Source of the DNA: Streptomyces sp. NBC_00223
Lineage (GTDB): Bacteria > Actinomycetota > Actinomycetes > Streptomycetales > Streptomycetaceae
Assembly (NCBI RefSeq): GCF_036199905.1
Contig: NZ_CP108109.1
Span: forward strand, 5,827,501-5,891,500
Reading direction: 5' to 3'
Length of the DNA: 64,000 nucleotides
The notes under the pieces are model-generated. The model was not told where the DNA came from. It did no database searches and was given only the letters and a program-made list of their open reading frames with translations. How positions within the stretch are numbered: position 1 is the stretch's first letter; each line of letters starts with the position of its first letter. A program made the position numbers and the translations under genes. This document shows, one piece after another, positions 53,006 through 61,360 of this stretch.

Positions 53006-53058
53006 TCACGCGTGTGCCCCTCAGCCCAGGCCAGAGGATCTTCTGACAGCTCACTCAT
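52948..53058 (-). CDS. Possible 36-residue ORF directly after the Fic gene
   Basis: ATG 53058 lies 11 bases after the Fic stop and opens a 36-codon frame (MSELSEDPLAWAEGHTREGR and so on). It overlaps the M48-like remnant in another frame. No convincing ribosome-binding site is visible. It could be a small Fic partner or the frame-shifted front of the remnant; no VbhA-type inhibitory motif is seen. Confidence 0.3.
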   Translation of the reverse strand: MSELSEDPLAWAEGHTREGRAVPQKRPKQLRTWGVG

Positions 53059-53069
53059 TGAGCCTGATG

Positions 53070-54419
53070 TTATTGGTCTCCGGTGTCGAGATTATGAATC
53101 CTGGACTCCAGGTCGGCAACCGGTGTCCATACGTATGCTTTTCCGGAGCGTCGCTTGTCGAGAAGGCCTCGCCGTTCAAGGCCGATGAGATCCTGTCTTG
53201 CTGTTTCGTACACCACGTTATGGCTTGACATATGCGATTGTGCGGTCACGGAAGCTTCGGGGTGCTTCATCGTATAACTTAGCAGTGCAATTTGGCGGTG
53301 GTTGAAGTCGACCGCGCCGGAGATTTTTCTTTGGAGCTCACGGACTTCCTGTGTCTTGCTCGCCAGATAGTCGTGCAACTGTACGATGCTGCGCTGCAGC
53401 ACGCTCAGTTGGTACATGTGGAAATAGGTGAGGTCGTTCTCGTCGTCCTCGGTGTAGAGGTAGCTGCGAGCGTATCGCGCCGGAGCGTTCTTCAAAATCG
53501 AAGAAATGGCAACATATTCTGTCAGCCAGTATCCCTGATTGAGCATCGACCAGTAGAACAATGCGCGTGCCGTGCGGCCGTTTCCGTCCTCGAATGGATG
53601 ATCGTATCCGATCATGAAGTGAATCGTGATGGCACGCAGTACCGGCGGTATATAGCTGTCGTCGAGTTCGGCATTTGCGAAGGCGCACAGGCGGTCCACC
53701 CGTTCGGGCAGCATCTCTGCGGGTGGCGGTGTGTGCAGCAAGACGCCCGTATCCGCGAATACGCTGACTCGATCCTCGGACGGCAGTTGGAACCTGCCGG
53801 ATGATTCTGGATTGTCCAGTGTTCCATCGGTGACCACACGATGGATCTCGCAGATGAGCTCAGAGGTCAGCTTCTCCTTTCGCAATTCGCCGATCATTCG
53901 CATGGCGGAAAAGTTATTGGCAATCATGCGTTCGTCGCGCGTTCGCGGCAAGCGGCCGGCCCGGATCATCTCCTTCGCGACCTGACGGGTCGTAGAAGCT
54001 CCTTCGAGTTGGCTTGAGTTGATTGCTTCTTCGATAAGAGAGTTGATGAGATAGCGATCACGAGTGGCAGGATTCGTTACTTGTTCACTGGCGGCGATTT
54101 GCCCACTCGCGTCCCTGTTCACTTCTTCCAGTGATTTGAGAACGATATCGGGTAGTGCGAAAGTGAACGGTACGCCTTCCACGTCGGCCAGTGGAAGCGT
54201 GCGGCGCATCTGGAGACGCGTGAACTTGATTGCCGCCCACCATTCCTCATGGGTAAGGCTGTCGGGGGGTGTCTTGAATCTGATCTTATCCCATGGAAGA
54301 TAGGTGTCCGCGGGTCCACCGCCGGGGTTGGTGAGAATTCGGATTACCTTCTCCGGATTATCCCGGGCCAGATTTTTCAGGATTGCCTGAGCGTCGGGTG
54401 GGGTCGGTGGGCGCTTCAT
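53070..54419 (-). CDS. Fic domain protein with internal inhibitory motif
   Basis: A 449-residue class II Fic protein. The N-terminal region contains the inhibitory helix motif NSSQLEGAS (S135-x3-E139-G140). The Fic core carries HPFEDGNGRTAR with catalytic His274, and a C-terminal winged helix (DFNHRQIALLSY to GKAYVW) may bind DNA. Such proteins transfer AMP from ATP to protein hydroxyls and are held off by their own Glu. ATG 54419 (MKRPPTPPDAQ) is chosen; the frame extends to 54482. Codon use is clearly more A/T-rich than in neighbours, and the gene lies between 112-bp direct repeats, so it was probably acquired horizontally. Confidence 0.9.
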   Translation of the reverse strand: MKRPPTPPDAQAILKNLARDNPEKVIRILTNPGGGPADTYLPWDKIRFKTPPDSLTHEEWWAAIKFTRLQMRRTLPLADVEGVPFTFALPDIVLKSLEEVNRDASGQIAASEQVTNPATRDRYLINSLIEEAINSSQLEGASTTRQVAKEMIRAGRLPRTRDERMIANNFSAMRMIGELRKEKLTSELICEIHRVVTDGTLDNPESSGRFQLPSEDRVSVFADTGVLLHTPPPAEMLPERVDRLCAFANAELDDSYIPPVLRAITIHFMIGYDHPFEDGNGRTARALFYWSMLNQGYWLTEYVAISSILKNAPARYARSYLYTEDDENDLTYFHMYQLSVLQRSIVQLHDYLASKTQEVRELQRKISGAVDFNHRQIALLSYTMKHPEASVTAQSHMSSHNVVYETARQDLIGLERRGLLDKRRSGKAYVWTPVADLESRIHNLDTGDQ

Positions 54420-54481
54420 CGGTGGGCAACTCCGTTCGCGCTTGGGGTGCCTCGCCGGGGGCGTGGGTGTGGGCGGAGGCA

Positions 54482-54610
54482 ACTACCAGTCTTCTACTAG
54501 TTTCTACCAGACTAGTAGGAGGTTCTTCGTCCAGGCGGGCGGCGCGCCAGTGTCCAGTGATCGACATCGTGCTACTACCAGTCTTCTACTAGTTTCTACC
54601 AGACTGGTAG
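54482..54610. repeat. Two iteron-like 32-bp repeats upstream of the Fic gene
   Basis: An identical 32-bp unit starting ACTACCAGTCTTCTACTAG occurs at 54482-54513 and 54574-54605, 92 bp apart. Each unit contains CTACCAG, CTACTAG, CTACCAG iterons. The right copy is bounded by the perfect inverted repeat CTACCAGTCT/AGACTGGTAG (54575-54584 and 54601-54610); the left copy has one mismatch (AGACTAGTAG). They lie 63-190 bp upstream of the Fic start and are strongly AT-rich for this genome. They could be operators for Fic expression or remnants of replication iterons of a mobile element. Confidence 0.75.
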
Positions 54611-54770
54611 AAAGCCTTCATCCGCAGGTCAGGACCTATGCATGCGGAGCAACCAGCTGGCGCCCACTCGTCGACCAGGAGGAGGACCGCGGGTCAGCGC
54701 GGTTACCGATGTGACGGGCCGGCCTTCCTCCGGTCCGCGGTCGGCAGGGCAGAAGCTCGTGTGCCGCTCA

Positions 54771-54882
54771 GGCACGGCCGGCAAGGCCCCCCTCCACCCC
54801 ACGGCGGCCGGCGAACTCGCCATCGCCCTGGCCGACCAACAGGTCCTCCTGTCCAAACTCGTCCCGTAACCGGCGTACTTGG
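54771..54882. repeat. 112-bp direct repeat, right copy, with orphan SGNH 3' end
   Basis: Right partner of 52641-52752. Bases 54771-54869 still encode GTAGKAPLHPTAAGELAIAL and the following tail, ending in TAA instead of TGA and with Val for Ile near the end. The preceding sequence is unrelated to the hydrolase, so this is a displaced 3' fragment, not a gene. It marks the right boundary of the Fic-bearing insert. Confidence 0.85.
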
Positions 54883-54952
54883 GGTCGGCCGCATATGCTC
54901 CCCCCGGCCCGGGGCCGTTCCCGCACCCCGTTCCTCCACGAAAGGAGCCGGT

Positions 54953-55351
54953 GTGATCGCGCACGACCTCTTCGCCTACAAGATCACCGCTGTCCTGATC
55001 CGGGCCGGACTGCCGATCGCCGCGACCCCCGATCACTCGCTGGAGGCGGGTGCGCACATCAGTGTCGACGACACGAGCGACCCGCCCGTCGCCCTCGTCG
55101 AGTGGCGGGCGCATCCGTCGTTGAACGCGCACTTCCTGACCGTCCCCCACGATCAACTCCTCACCGACCCCAAGGTGCGCACGCGGCAGACCGCGATACG
55201 GGCCATGAACACGGCGATCACCGCCGTCCTGGAAGCCGAGGGCCACCGGGTCCGCAAAGGCGAGGACCTGGATGACCTGTGGGTGGGGCAACTGGTCGTC
55301 ACCGGCCCGGAACAGGGCCCCGAGACCGAGAACCCGCGTCCGGCCGTGTGA
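54953..55351 (+). CDS. Small uncharacterised protein
   Basis: A 132-residue soluble protein beginning VIAHDLFAYKITAVLIRAGLPI. GTG 54953 follows AAAGGAG by six bases. The G/C-rich wobble positions and the strong ribosome-binding site support a real gene. I recognise no domain. It lies just outside the right repeat of the Fic insertion and 83 bp before the sensor kinase gene, with no clear functional link to either. Confidence 0.75.
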   Translation: MIAHDLFAYKITAVLIRAGLPIAATPDHSLEAGAHISVDDTSDPPVALVEWRAHPSLNAHFLTVPHDQLLTDPKVRTRQTAIRAMNTAITAVLEAEGHRVRKGEDLDDLWVGQLVVTGPEQGPETENPRPAV

Positions 55352-55434
55352 CGCGCGCTCCCGTCGCACCCGCCACGTGCGGCAGCCGCCGCCGGTCCGG
55401 CGGCGCCGGCCGGGCGGGCCGGTAGCCTCCAGTC

Positions 55435-57804
55435 ATGGGAGAGGATCGCGGGCGCCCGGAGTTGCTGGCGCCGGGCGTCCTGGTCGTCCTTCAAGCCGTG
55501 TGGTGGGCCGCCGTCGTGACGGGTCGGGACACGCCGCCCGACCCGGACCGGACAGTGCTGGTCGCGGTCGTCACCGGGGTCGCGGTCGGCGCGGTGGCAC
55601 TGCGGCGTACGGCGCCGGCGGTGGCCCTGGGCGCCGCGCTCGCCGCCGTCGCGGGCGCGGACGTCTCCCGGGTCCTGGCCTGCGCGCCGGTCACCACGGC
55701 CGCGGTGGTCATCGCGCTGCACTCGCTCGCCCTGCGCCGCACCGCGGGCGTGTCCGCGCTCGGGGCGGGCGTGGTCGCCCTGACCGTCGGCGGCCTCGCG
55801 CGGTGGCACGGCGAGGAGCCGCGGATCGTGGCCGCCGCGGCCTTGCTGACCTGTGCCGGGGCGGCGGCGGTGTGGGTACTGGGCCGCTCCCGACGGCGAC
55901 GGCGGGCCGTCGGTTCCGCGCGCGCCGAGTACGTCCTGCGGACTCCCGCCCTGCTCCGGCACACCACACGGACCGAACGCCTGAGCTTCGCCGCCGAGTT
56001 GCACGACATCGCGGCGCACCGGCTGACCGGGGTCGTCGTGTCGGCCGCCGCCGCGCTCCGGCTCGGACGTCCCGCCCTGGTGGCGGAGGCGACCGGGCAC
56101 GCGGGCCGGGCAGGGCGGCAGGCACTCCTCGAACTCGACGCGCTGGCCGAAGCCCTCGCCGTCCCCCGCTTCCTGGAGGACATCGACACGCTCGTGGCGG
56201 CCTTCCCGGGGGTCCGGTACACCCGCGAGGTCACCGCAGCCGAACCCGCCGTGGCCGCACTGGCCTTCCGTGTCGTCCGTGAGGCCCTGACGAACACCGT
56301 CCGCTACGCCGCCGGAGCGGAGGTGGAGGTGGAGGTACGACTGGCCGCTGACCGCGCTGACCGCGCTGACCGCGCTGACCGCGCTGACCGCGCTGACCGC
56401 GCTGACCGCGCTGACCGCGCTGACCGCGCTGACCGCGCTGACCGCGCTGACCGCGCTGACCGCGCTGACCGCGCTGACCGCGCCGACCTGGTCGACCTGG
56501 TCGTCGAGGTGTGCGACAGCGGCGGTACGACCCCGGTCGCCGGCCTCGGCAGCGGCAGCGGTCTGGCCGTACTGCGCGAGGCGGTCGCGGCCGGCGGCGG
56601 CCGGCTGTCGGCGGGCCGCGTCGGGGCCGGTTGGCGGGTCCGGGCGCGACTGCCCCTGGCGACCGCGGCCCCCGCCGCGCGACGCCCCGGGGGACGCCGC
56701 CTCGGGGCCGGCCGGCGCGGCCCGGCCGCACGGGACGCCGCCCTCGCGCTGCTCGTCTTCGCGGTTCCGCTCGGTGCGGGACTGCTGCCCGCCGGCGGCC
56801 CGGATGTCTTCCCCGCCGGCGCCGGCGCCGCCCGCCATGCCGCGCTCCTCGTACTGCTCGCCCTGCACGCGCTGCCGCTGGCCCGGCGGCGTTCGGCGCC
56901 CGGAACCGGACTCGCGGCGGCCTCCGCCGGGCTGCTGCTGTGGCTCGGGTGCGACCGGCTGGGCGTGACCGCACCGCACACCACCGACCTGCTGCTGTGG
57001 TGCTGGTGGGGCGACCTGGTCCTGTTGCACTCGGTCGCGTCCAGGGCGCCGAGCGCCCGGGACGCGCGGCGCACCTGGCCCGCGGTGGTCGCCGTCGCCG
57101 CCGTGGCGGGCCTGGCCCTGGCCAGCGAGGGTGTACGGCAAGTCGCCCTAGGCTGGGCGGTGTTCGGCGCGCTGACCGCGGTGCCCGCGCTGGCCGTCTG
57201 GGCGTGCGGGGTCCGGGCCGGCGGGCGCCGCCGGGCCAAGGCAGGCGGCGAGAGCGCCCGGCGGGCGCTGCTGGAGCGGACGGCCGCCGAGGCGACGCGG
57301 GCCGAGCGGCTGCGGCTGGCCGCCGAACTGCGCGCCACGGCCCGCCGCCCGGTGGCGGACATGGTGGCCGCCGCCGACCGCGCCGATCTGCCACGGGTCC
57401 TGGCCGAGGCGCGCGGCGGCCTGGGCGCGCTGCGCGACCTGCTGACCGAGGTGCGCGGACTGCCCGCGGCGGACGACGACACACCGCCGCCCACCGTGGC
57501 GGGCATCGCCGCACTGGCCGCGCAGCACCGCGCGGTGACCCGGCTGACCGGGCGAGTACGGCCGCTGCCGGCGGCGGTCGAGGTCGTCGCCTACCGGTCG
57601 GCGGAGGCGCTGATGTCCGAAGAGGCCCTGGTCACCGTGCACTTCGCCGGTGACGGGGTCGAGGTCGTCGTCGGCCGCCGGCCCGCTCCCGGGCCGTCGC
57701 TGCGGCGGCGGCTGCACGCGATGGCCGACGCTGTCGGCGGTACACTCTCCGCGACCGGTGACGGCACCGTCCACGTGTGGCTTCCGGAGGTGGTGTCGGC
57801 GTGA
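55435..57804 (+). CDS. Sensor histidine kinase with duplicated, half-degenerate transmitter and an (Ala-Asp-Arg)15 tract
   Basis: A 789-residue membrane kinase. The first module has about four membrane helices, the phospho-acceptor His190 in ERLSFAAELHDIAAH, the N-box REALTNTVRYAAG (Asn287) and a G-box VCDSGG with GLGSGSGLAVLREAV. The second half repeats the plan: more membrane helices, then ERLRLAAELRATARRPV, where the His is replaced by Arg, and no intact ATP-binding box. Residues 305-349 are fifteen Ala-Asp-Arg repeats inserted inside the ATPase domain between the N-box and G-box strands. It pairs with the response regulator at 57801 (GTGA overlap). Confidence 0.87.
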   Translation: MGEDRGRPELLAPGVLVVLQAVWWAAVVTGRDTPPDPDRTVLVAVVTGVAVGAVALRRTAPAVALGAALAAVAGADVSRVLACAPVTTAAVVIALHSLALRRTAGVSALGAGVVALTVGGLARWHGEEPRIVAAAALLTCAGAAAVWVLGRSRRRRRAVGSARAEYVLRTPALLRHTTRTERLSFAAELHDIAAHRLTGVVVSAAAALRLGRPALVAEATGHAGRAGRQALLELDALAEALAVPRFLEDIDTLVAAFPGVRYTREVTAAEPAVAALAFRVVREALTNTVRYAAGAEVEVEVRLAADRADRADRADRADRADRADRADRADRADRADRADRADRADRADRADLVDLVVEVCDSGGTTPVAGLGSGSGLAVLREAVAAGGGRLSAGRVGAGWRVRARLPLATAAPAARRPGGRRLGAGRRGPAARDAALALLVFAVPLGAGLLPAGGPDVFPAGAGAARHAALLVLLALHALPLARRRSAPGTGLAAASAGLLLWLGCDRLGVTAPHTTDLLLWCWWGDLVLLHSVASRAPSARDARRTWPAVVAVAAVAGLALASEGVRQVALGWAVFGALTAVPALAVWACGVRAGGRRRAKAGGESARRALLERTAAEATRAERLRLAAELRATARRPVADMVAAADRADLPRVLAEARGGLGALRDLLTEVRGLPAADDDTPPPTVAGIAALAAQHRAVTRLTGRVRPLPAAVEVVAYRSAEALMSEEALVTVHFAGDGVEVVVGRRPAPGPSLRRRLHAMADAVGGTLSATGDGTVHVWLPEVVSA
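56347..56481 (+). repeat. Fifteen perfect tandem copies of GCTGACCGC
   Basis: A 135-bp array of a 9-bp unit, all copies identical, in frame within the kinase gene. A diverged half-related unit (GCCGACCTG, GTCGACCTG) follows. Because the unit is a multiple of three, copy-number change alters loop length without breaking the frame. It is not a CRISPR array, as there are no spacers. Confidence 0.97.
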
Positions 57805-58454
57805 TCCGGGTGACGGTCGCGGACGACCAGGCCGTGGTACGGGCCGGTATCGCCGCGGTGCTCGACGCCGAGGCCGACCTGAGCGTCGTCGGCCAGTGCG
57901 CCGACGGGCGGGCCGCCGTGGAACTCGCCACCGCGCTGCGCCCCGACGTGGCGGTGGTCGACATCCGGATGCCGGAGCTGGACGGCATCGCCGCCGCCGC
58001 GCGCATCACGGCCGCCGTTCCGCACACCCGGGTGCTGGTGCTGACGACGTTCGGCCTGGAGGAGTACGTCTTCGCCGCGCTGCGCGCCGGTGCCGCCGGC
58101 TTCCTGCTCAAGGACGCCGAGCCCGAGCGGGTCATCGAGGCCGTACGGGTCGTCGCCGCCGGGAACGCCCTGCTCGACCCCGGCGTGACCCGGAGTCTGA
58201 TCGACCACTTCGCGTCCGCGCCGGGCCCCGGTGACGCGACCCGGCTGGCGGCGCTGACGCGCCGGGAGACGCAGGTGCTCGTCCAGGTGGCGCGTGGCGG
58301 GACGAACGCCGAGATCGCGACGGCGCTCGGCATCAGCGCGGCCACCGTCAAGGACCATGTCGCCGTCATCCTGGGCAAGTTGGGCGTACGCGACCGCGTC
58401 CACGCCACCATCGCGGCGTACGAGTCGGGTCTGATCCGCCCCGGCGTCCGCTGA
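57801..58454 (+). CDS. NarL/LuxR-type response regulator
   Basis: A 217-residue response regulator. The receiver domain has the phosphorylation site Asp54 in VVDIRMPELDG and the switch Thr in VLVLTTFGLEEYVF; the LuxR-type helix-turn-helix is LTRRETQVLVQVARGGTNAEIA with SAATVKDHVAVIL. GTG 57801 overlaps the kinase stop (GTGA). The next gene, a membrane-anchored hydrolase 109 bp downstream, is a candidate target. Confidence 0.94.
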   Translation: MIRVTVADDQAVVRAGIAAVLDAEADLSVVGQCADGRAAVELATALRPDVAVVDIRMPELDGIAAAARITAAVPHTRVLVLTTFGLEEYVFAALRAGAAGFLLKDAEPERVIEAVRVVAAGNALLDPGVTRSLIDHFASAPGPGDATRLAALTRRETQVLVQVARGGTNAEIATALGISAATVKDHVAVILGKLGVRDRVHATIAAYESGLIRPGVR

Positions 58455-58563
58455 CCCCGCCGCACGGCGGGGCCGCGACCCGCCGCCCGGGTGCCCCGAG
58501 CACCCACCGAACCCCTCCCTGAGCAGGAAGAACGCGCCCGAGCGCGCTCCTAGCGTGGTCCTC

Positions 58564-59907
58564 ATGGCACAGACACTCCTCCGCCGTACCGGCGGCGTCC
58601 TGCTCCTCCTGGTGGCCGCGGTCCTGGGGCTCGCCGCCGCCGTGGCCGGCTTCCTGGGCGCGGCCGTCGCCACCGCCTCCATCCCGCTGCTGGTGACGGC
58701 CGCGCTCGCCGCCCTCTTCGGCGTCACCTTCCTGACGGCGTGGCCCGGGTACGCGCTGTACGGCGTGGTCCGGCGGCGCCGGGCCGCGGTGGTCTCCGCC
58801 GGCGTGCTCGCCGTACTGGTCGCGGCGCTGTCGGGGGTGACCGTCCTGCGGCCGATGGCGCGGCCCGCCGACCAGGCCGTGCCGCCGGACGTGCACTTCT
58901 GGAACCTGCCCACCGGCTCCCGGATCGCCTACCGCGAGGCGGCCGCCACCGGCCCCGCCCACCCCGCGCCCGTGATCTTCCTGCACGGCGGCCCGGGCAC
59001 CGCCAACGACGACATCTCCGAGGTCGGACGCGCGCTGGCCACCGACGGCTTCGACGTCTACTCCTACGACCAGGTCGGCTCGGGCCGCTCCAGCAGGCTG
59101 CGCGACGTGACCCAGTACACCGACGCCCGGCAGGTGGCGGACCTGGACGCCATCCGCCGGACGATCGGCGCCGAGCGGATCATCCTGGTCGGCCAGTCCT
59201 GGGGCGGCTCGCTCGCCGCCCACTACATGGCCGCGCACCCGGACCGGGTCGCCAAGGCCGTCCTCAGCTCCCCGGGTGTGCTCTGGTACGGGGCCTTCCC
59301 GGACGGCGAGACCGGTGAGTTGTTCGACCGGCTGACGCCCGACGCCAAGCGGCGGTTCGACAGCCTCACCAGCAGTCCCCGGATGATCGCCCTGGCGCTG
59401 CTCCAGCAGGTCAACCCCGAGGCGGCGCACCATCTTGTCGGAGACCGGGAGGCCGACCAGCGCTTCCGCGAGATCCTCACGGCCTCCCTGCCCGCCGCCC
59501 AGTGCCCTGGCAGGCCCCCGGCGAGCCTCCCGGACAACCGGACAGGCTTCTACGTCAACCAGTTCACCATCGACGACGCCGAACACCTGCCGGACCCGCG
59601 CCCCCGGCTGCGGGCGGCGCACGTGCCGACGCTCATCATGCGCGGCGAGTGCGACTACAAGAAGTGGGAGGTCACCTACGACTACAAACGCACCCTTCCC
59701 GACTCCACCCTGGTGTACGTGCCCGGCGCCGGACACGCCATCGCGATCGACCGGCCCGCGATCTACCAGGCCGCCCTCCGTGCCTTCCTGCTCGACCGGC
59801 CGCTGCCGCTGCCCCCGTACACCGCGGCGACCCCGCCGGACACCGCAGCCGGGCAACCGGCCGAGTCCACCGGGCAGCGCACCCCGACGGCCTCCGACGG
59901 CCGCTGA
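58564..59907 (+). CDS. Membrane-anchored alpha/beta hydrolase
   Basis: A 447-residue protein with about three N-terminal membrane helices (GGVLLLLVAAVLGLAAAVAG onward) and a C-terminal alpha/beta hydrolase of the proline-iminopeptidase/epoxide-hydrolase type. Visible blocks are VIFLHGGPGTANDD, YDQVGSGRSSR, nucleophile elbow GQSWGGSLAAHYM and the His in GAGHAIA. ATG 58564 is preferred over an in-frame GTG at 58555; no Shine-Dalgarno is apparent, so it may be leaderless. It follows the two-component genes and may belong to their regulon. The substrate is unknown. Confidence 0.85.
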   Translation: MAQTLLRRTGGVLLLLVAAVLGLAAAVAGFLGAAVATASIPLLVTAALAALFGVTFLTAWPGYALYGVVRRRRAAVVSAGVLAVLVAALSGVTVLRPMARPADQAVPPDVHFWNLPTGSRIAYREAAATGPAHPAPVIFLHGGPGTANDDISEVGRALATDGFDVYSYDQVGSGRSSRLRDVTQYTDARQVADLDAIRRTIGAERIILVGQSWGGSLAAHYMAAHPDRVAKAVLSSPGVLWYGAFPDGETGELFDRLTPDAKRRFDSLTSSPRMIALALLQQVNPEAAHHLVGDREADQRFREILTASLPAAQCPGRPPASLPDNRTGFYVNQFTIDDAEHLPDPRPRLRAAHVPTLIMRGECDYKKWEVTYDYKRTLPDSTLVYVPGAGHAIAIDRPAIYQAALRAFLLDRPLPLPPYTAATPPDTAAGQPAESTGQRTPTASDGR

Positions 59908-59944
59908 CCGGGCGGTCCCAGGTCGCCGGATGGTGGCGAGGGAG

Positions 59945-59979
59945 GGCTGACGCACGGCGGGCGGGACCCGCCGTGCGTC
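59945..59979. terminator. Bidirectional terminator hairpin
   Basis: A perfect 15-bp stem CTGACGCACGGCGGG with its complement and a 5-nt loop lies between the convergent alpha/beta hydrolase and GH16 genes. Confidence 0.85.
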
Positions 59980-60001
59980 AGTGTCGTACCGCTCCCCGAT
60001 C

Positions 60002-61360
60002 TCAGCTCTGCGTGTAGGTGTAGTGCGGGGAGTCGTACTGCGGACCGTTCTTCTCGTAGGTGAACCAGTAGGTCAACACCGTGCCGGAGGAAAGGCCGTT
60101 GACCGTCTGGGTCCAGGTGCCGCCGTTGTTGGCCATCCGGAAGTTCTGCTGGTTCGCGCCGTTGACCAGGTAGTGGACGTCCACGTACTGCGCGGGCGTG
60201 GTCGGCTTGAACGAGATCTGCGCGGAGGAGGCGCTGACCCGCGTCACGTTGGCGGTGTAGTCCCCCGTGGTGGTCCCGCCGCCGGTCGTGCCACCGGTCG
60301 TCGTGCCCCCGGTTGTGGTGCCCCCGGTCGTCGTGCCGCCGGTCGTGCTACTGCCGGGTCCCTTGTTGTAGACGGCGACCCAGTCGATGTTCATTTGTGC
60401 GCCGGAGACGGTGTTGGCGTTGGGGCCGCCGCCGAAGGCGTCGGGGAAGCCGCCGCCCATGGCGAGGTCGTAGATGATGAAGAAGGGGTGGTCGACGGCG
60501 TTGGCCCAGGTGGTGGCGTCGACCTGGTTGGCCTTGACGGTGAAGTAGTTGTTGCCGTCGAGGTACCAGCGGATCTGTTCGGGGCTGGTGGAGCGGTCGA
60601 TTTCGACGGCGTAGTCGTGGTAGCCGGTCTGGCAGCCGCCGCAGGCGCGCTCTCCGCTGCCGATGCCGGTGGATTCGTTGCAGACGCCGCCGGGGTTGGT
60701 GCCGCAGTGCAGGGTGCCGAAGACGGAGCTGCGGCCGTTGATGTCTTCGAGGATGTCGACTTCGCCGGATTTGGGCCAGGTGACGCCGTCGCGGAGGGTG
60801 GAGCCGAGCATCCAGAACGCGGGCCAGTAGCCGGCGCCGTTGGCGGTGGTGACGTTGGGCTGCTGGATGGACGACTCCATCCGCACCACACCGCCCGCGG
60901 GCGCGCCGAAGGACGAGGACTGGGTCTCGATACGGCCCGAGGTCCAGCCGGACCGCGGGTCGGTGCCCGAATGCAGGGCCTTGAGCACCAGATGGCCGTT
61001 CCCGTCCTGGTACACATTGGCCGTACTGTTCGTCATCGTCTCGATCTCACCGGTACCGAAACTGCTCCCCGGACCGGTGTCGTACTTCCAGTTCGTGCCG
61101 TTCACCCCGGTGCCCGAGGCACCGGTGAAGTCGTCGCTCCAGGTGAGGCTGAAGCCGGCAGGCGGAGCCGCCACGGCGGCGGGCGCCGCCGCCGGGACGG
61201 CCGCCGCGGCCGCCCCGCCGCTTGAGGCGCTGACCGCGAGGCCGGCCACTCCCAGCACGGCGACGGCTAAGCCGATCACAGGTGCCTGACTGCGCCGGAG
61301 GCCGTGGCGGTGTGGCGTCACCGGCGCCTCCTGGACTGCTCGTTCTCGCTTGAAGAACAT
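60002..61360 (-). CDS. Secreted GH16 beta-glucanase with C-terminal CBM56-like module
   Basis: A 452-residue secreted enzyme. A long signal region with RR and a hydrophobic core (VIGLAVAVLGVAGLAVSA) ends around 55-65. The GH16 domain spans about 68-330, with nucleophile Glu200 and acid Glu205 in GEVDILEDING, the E-x-D-x-x-E signature of laminarinase-type beta-1,3-glucanases. A linker of Thr-Thr-Gly-Gly repeats leads to a CBM56-like beta-glucan-binding module (about 360-452). ATG 61360 follows AAAGGAG. The palindrome CTGAGAGCGCTCTCAG lies about 200 bp upstream. Confidence 0.92.
   Translation of the reverse strand: MFFKRERAVQEAPVTPHRHGLRRSQAPVIGLAVAVLGVAGLAVSASSGGAAAAAVPAAAPAAVAAPPAGFSLTWSDDFTGASGTGVNGTNWKYDTGPGSSFGTGEIETMTNSTANVYQDGNGHLVLKALHSGTDPRSGWTSGRIETQSSSFGAPAGGVVRMESSIQQPNVTTANGAGYWPAFWMLGSTLRDGVTWPKSGEVDILEDINGRSSVFGTLHCGTNPGGVCNESTGIGSGERACGGCQTGYHDYAVEIDRSTSPEQIRWYLDGNNYFTVKANQVDATTWANAVDHPFFIIYDLAMGGGFPDAFGGGPNANTVSGAQMNIDWVAVYNKGPGSSTTGGTTTGGTTTGGTTTGGTTGGGTTTGDYTANVTRVSASSAQISFKPTTPAQYVDVHYLVNGANQQNFRMANNGGTWTQTVNGLSSGTVLTYWFTYEKNGPQYDSPHYTYTQS

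Noticed and set aside
53070..54419. Class I Fic toxin needing a separate antitoxin
   Set aside because: The inhibitory S-x3-E-G motif lies in the same protein N-terminal to the Fic core, which is the class II arrangement.
52641..54882. IS element or tRNA-targeted integrative element
   Set aside because: No transposase, integrase or tRNA is present and the 112-bp repeats are direct, not terminal inverted repeats.
56347..56481. CRISPR array
   Set aside because: The repeat is a contiguous 9-bp unit with no spacers and is translated in frame inside a kinase gene.
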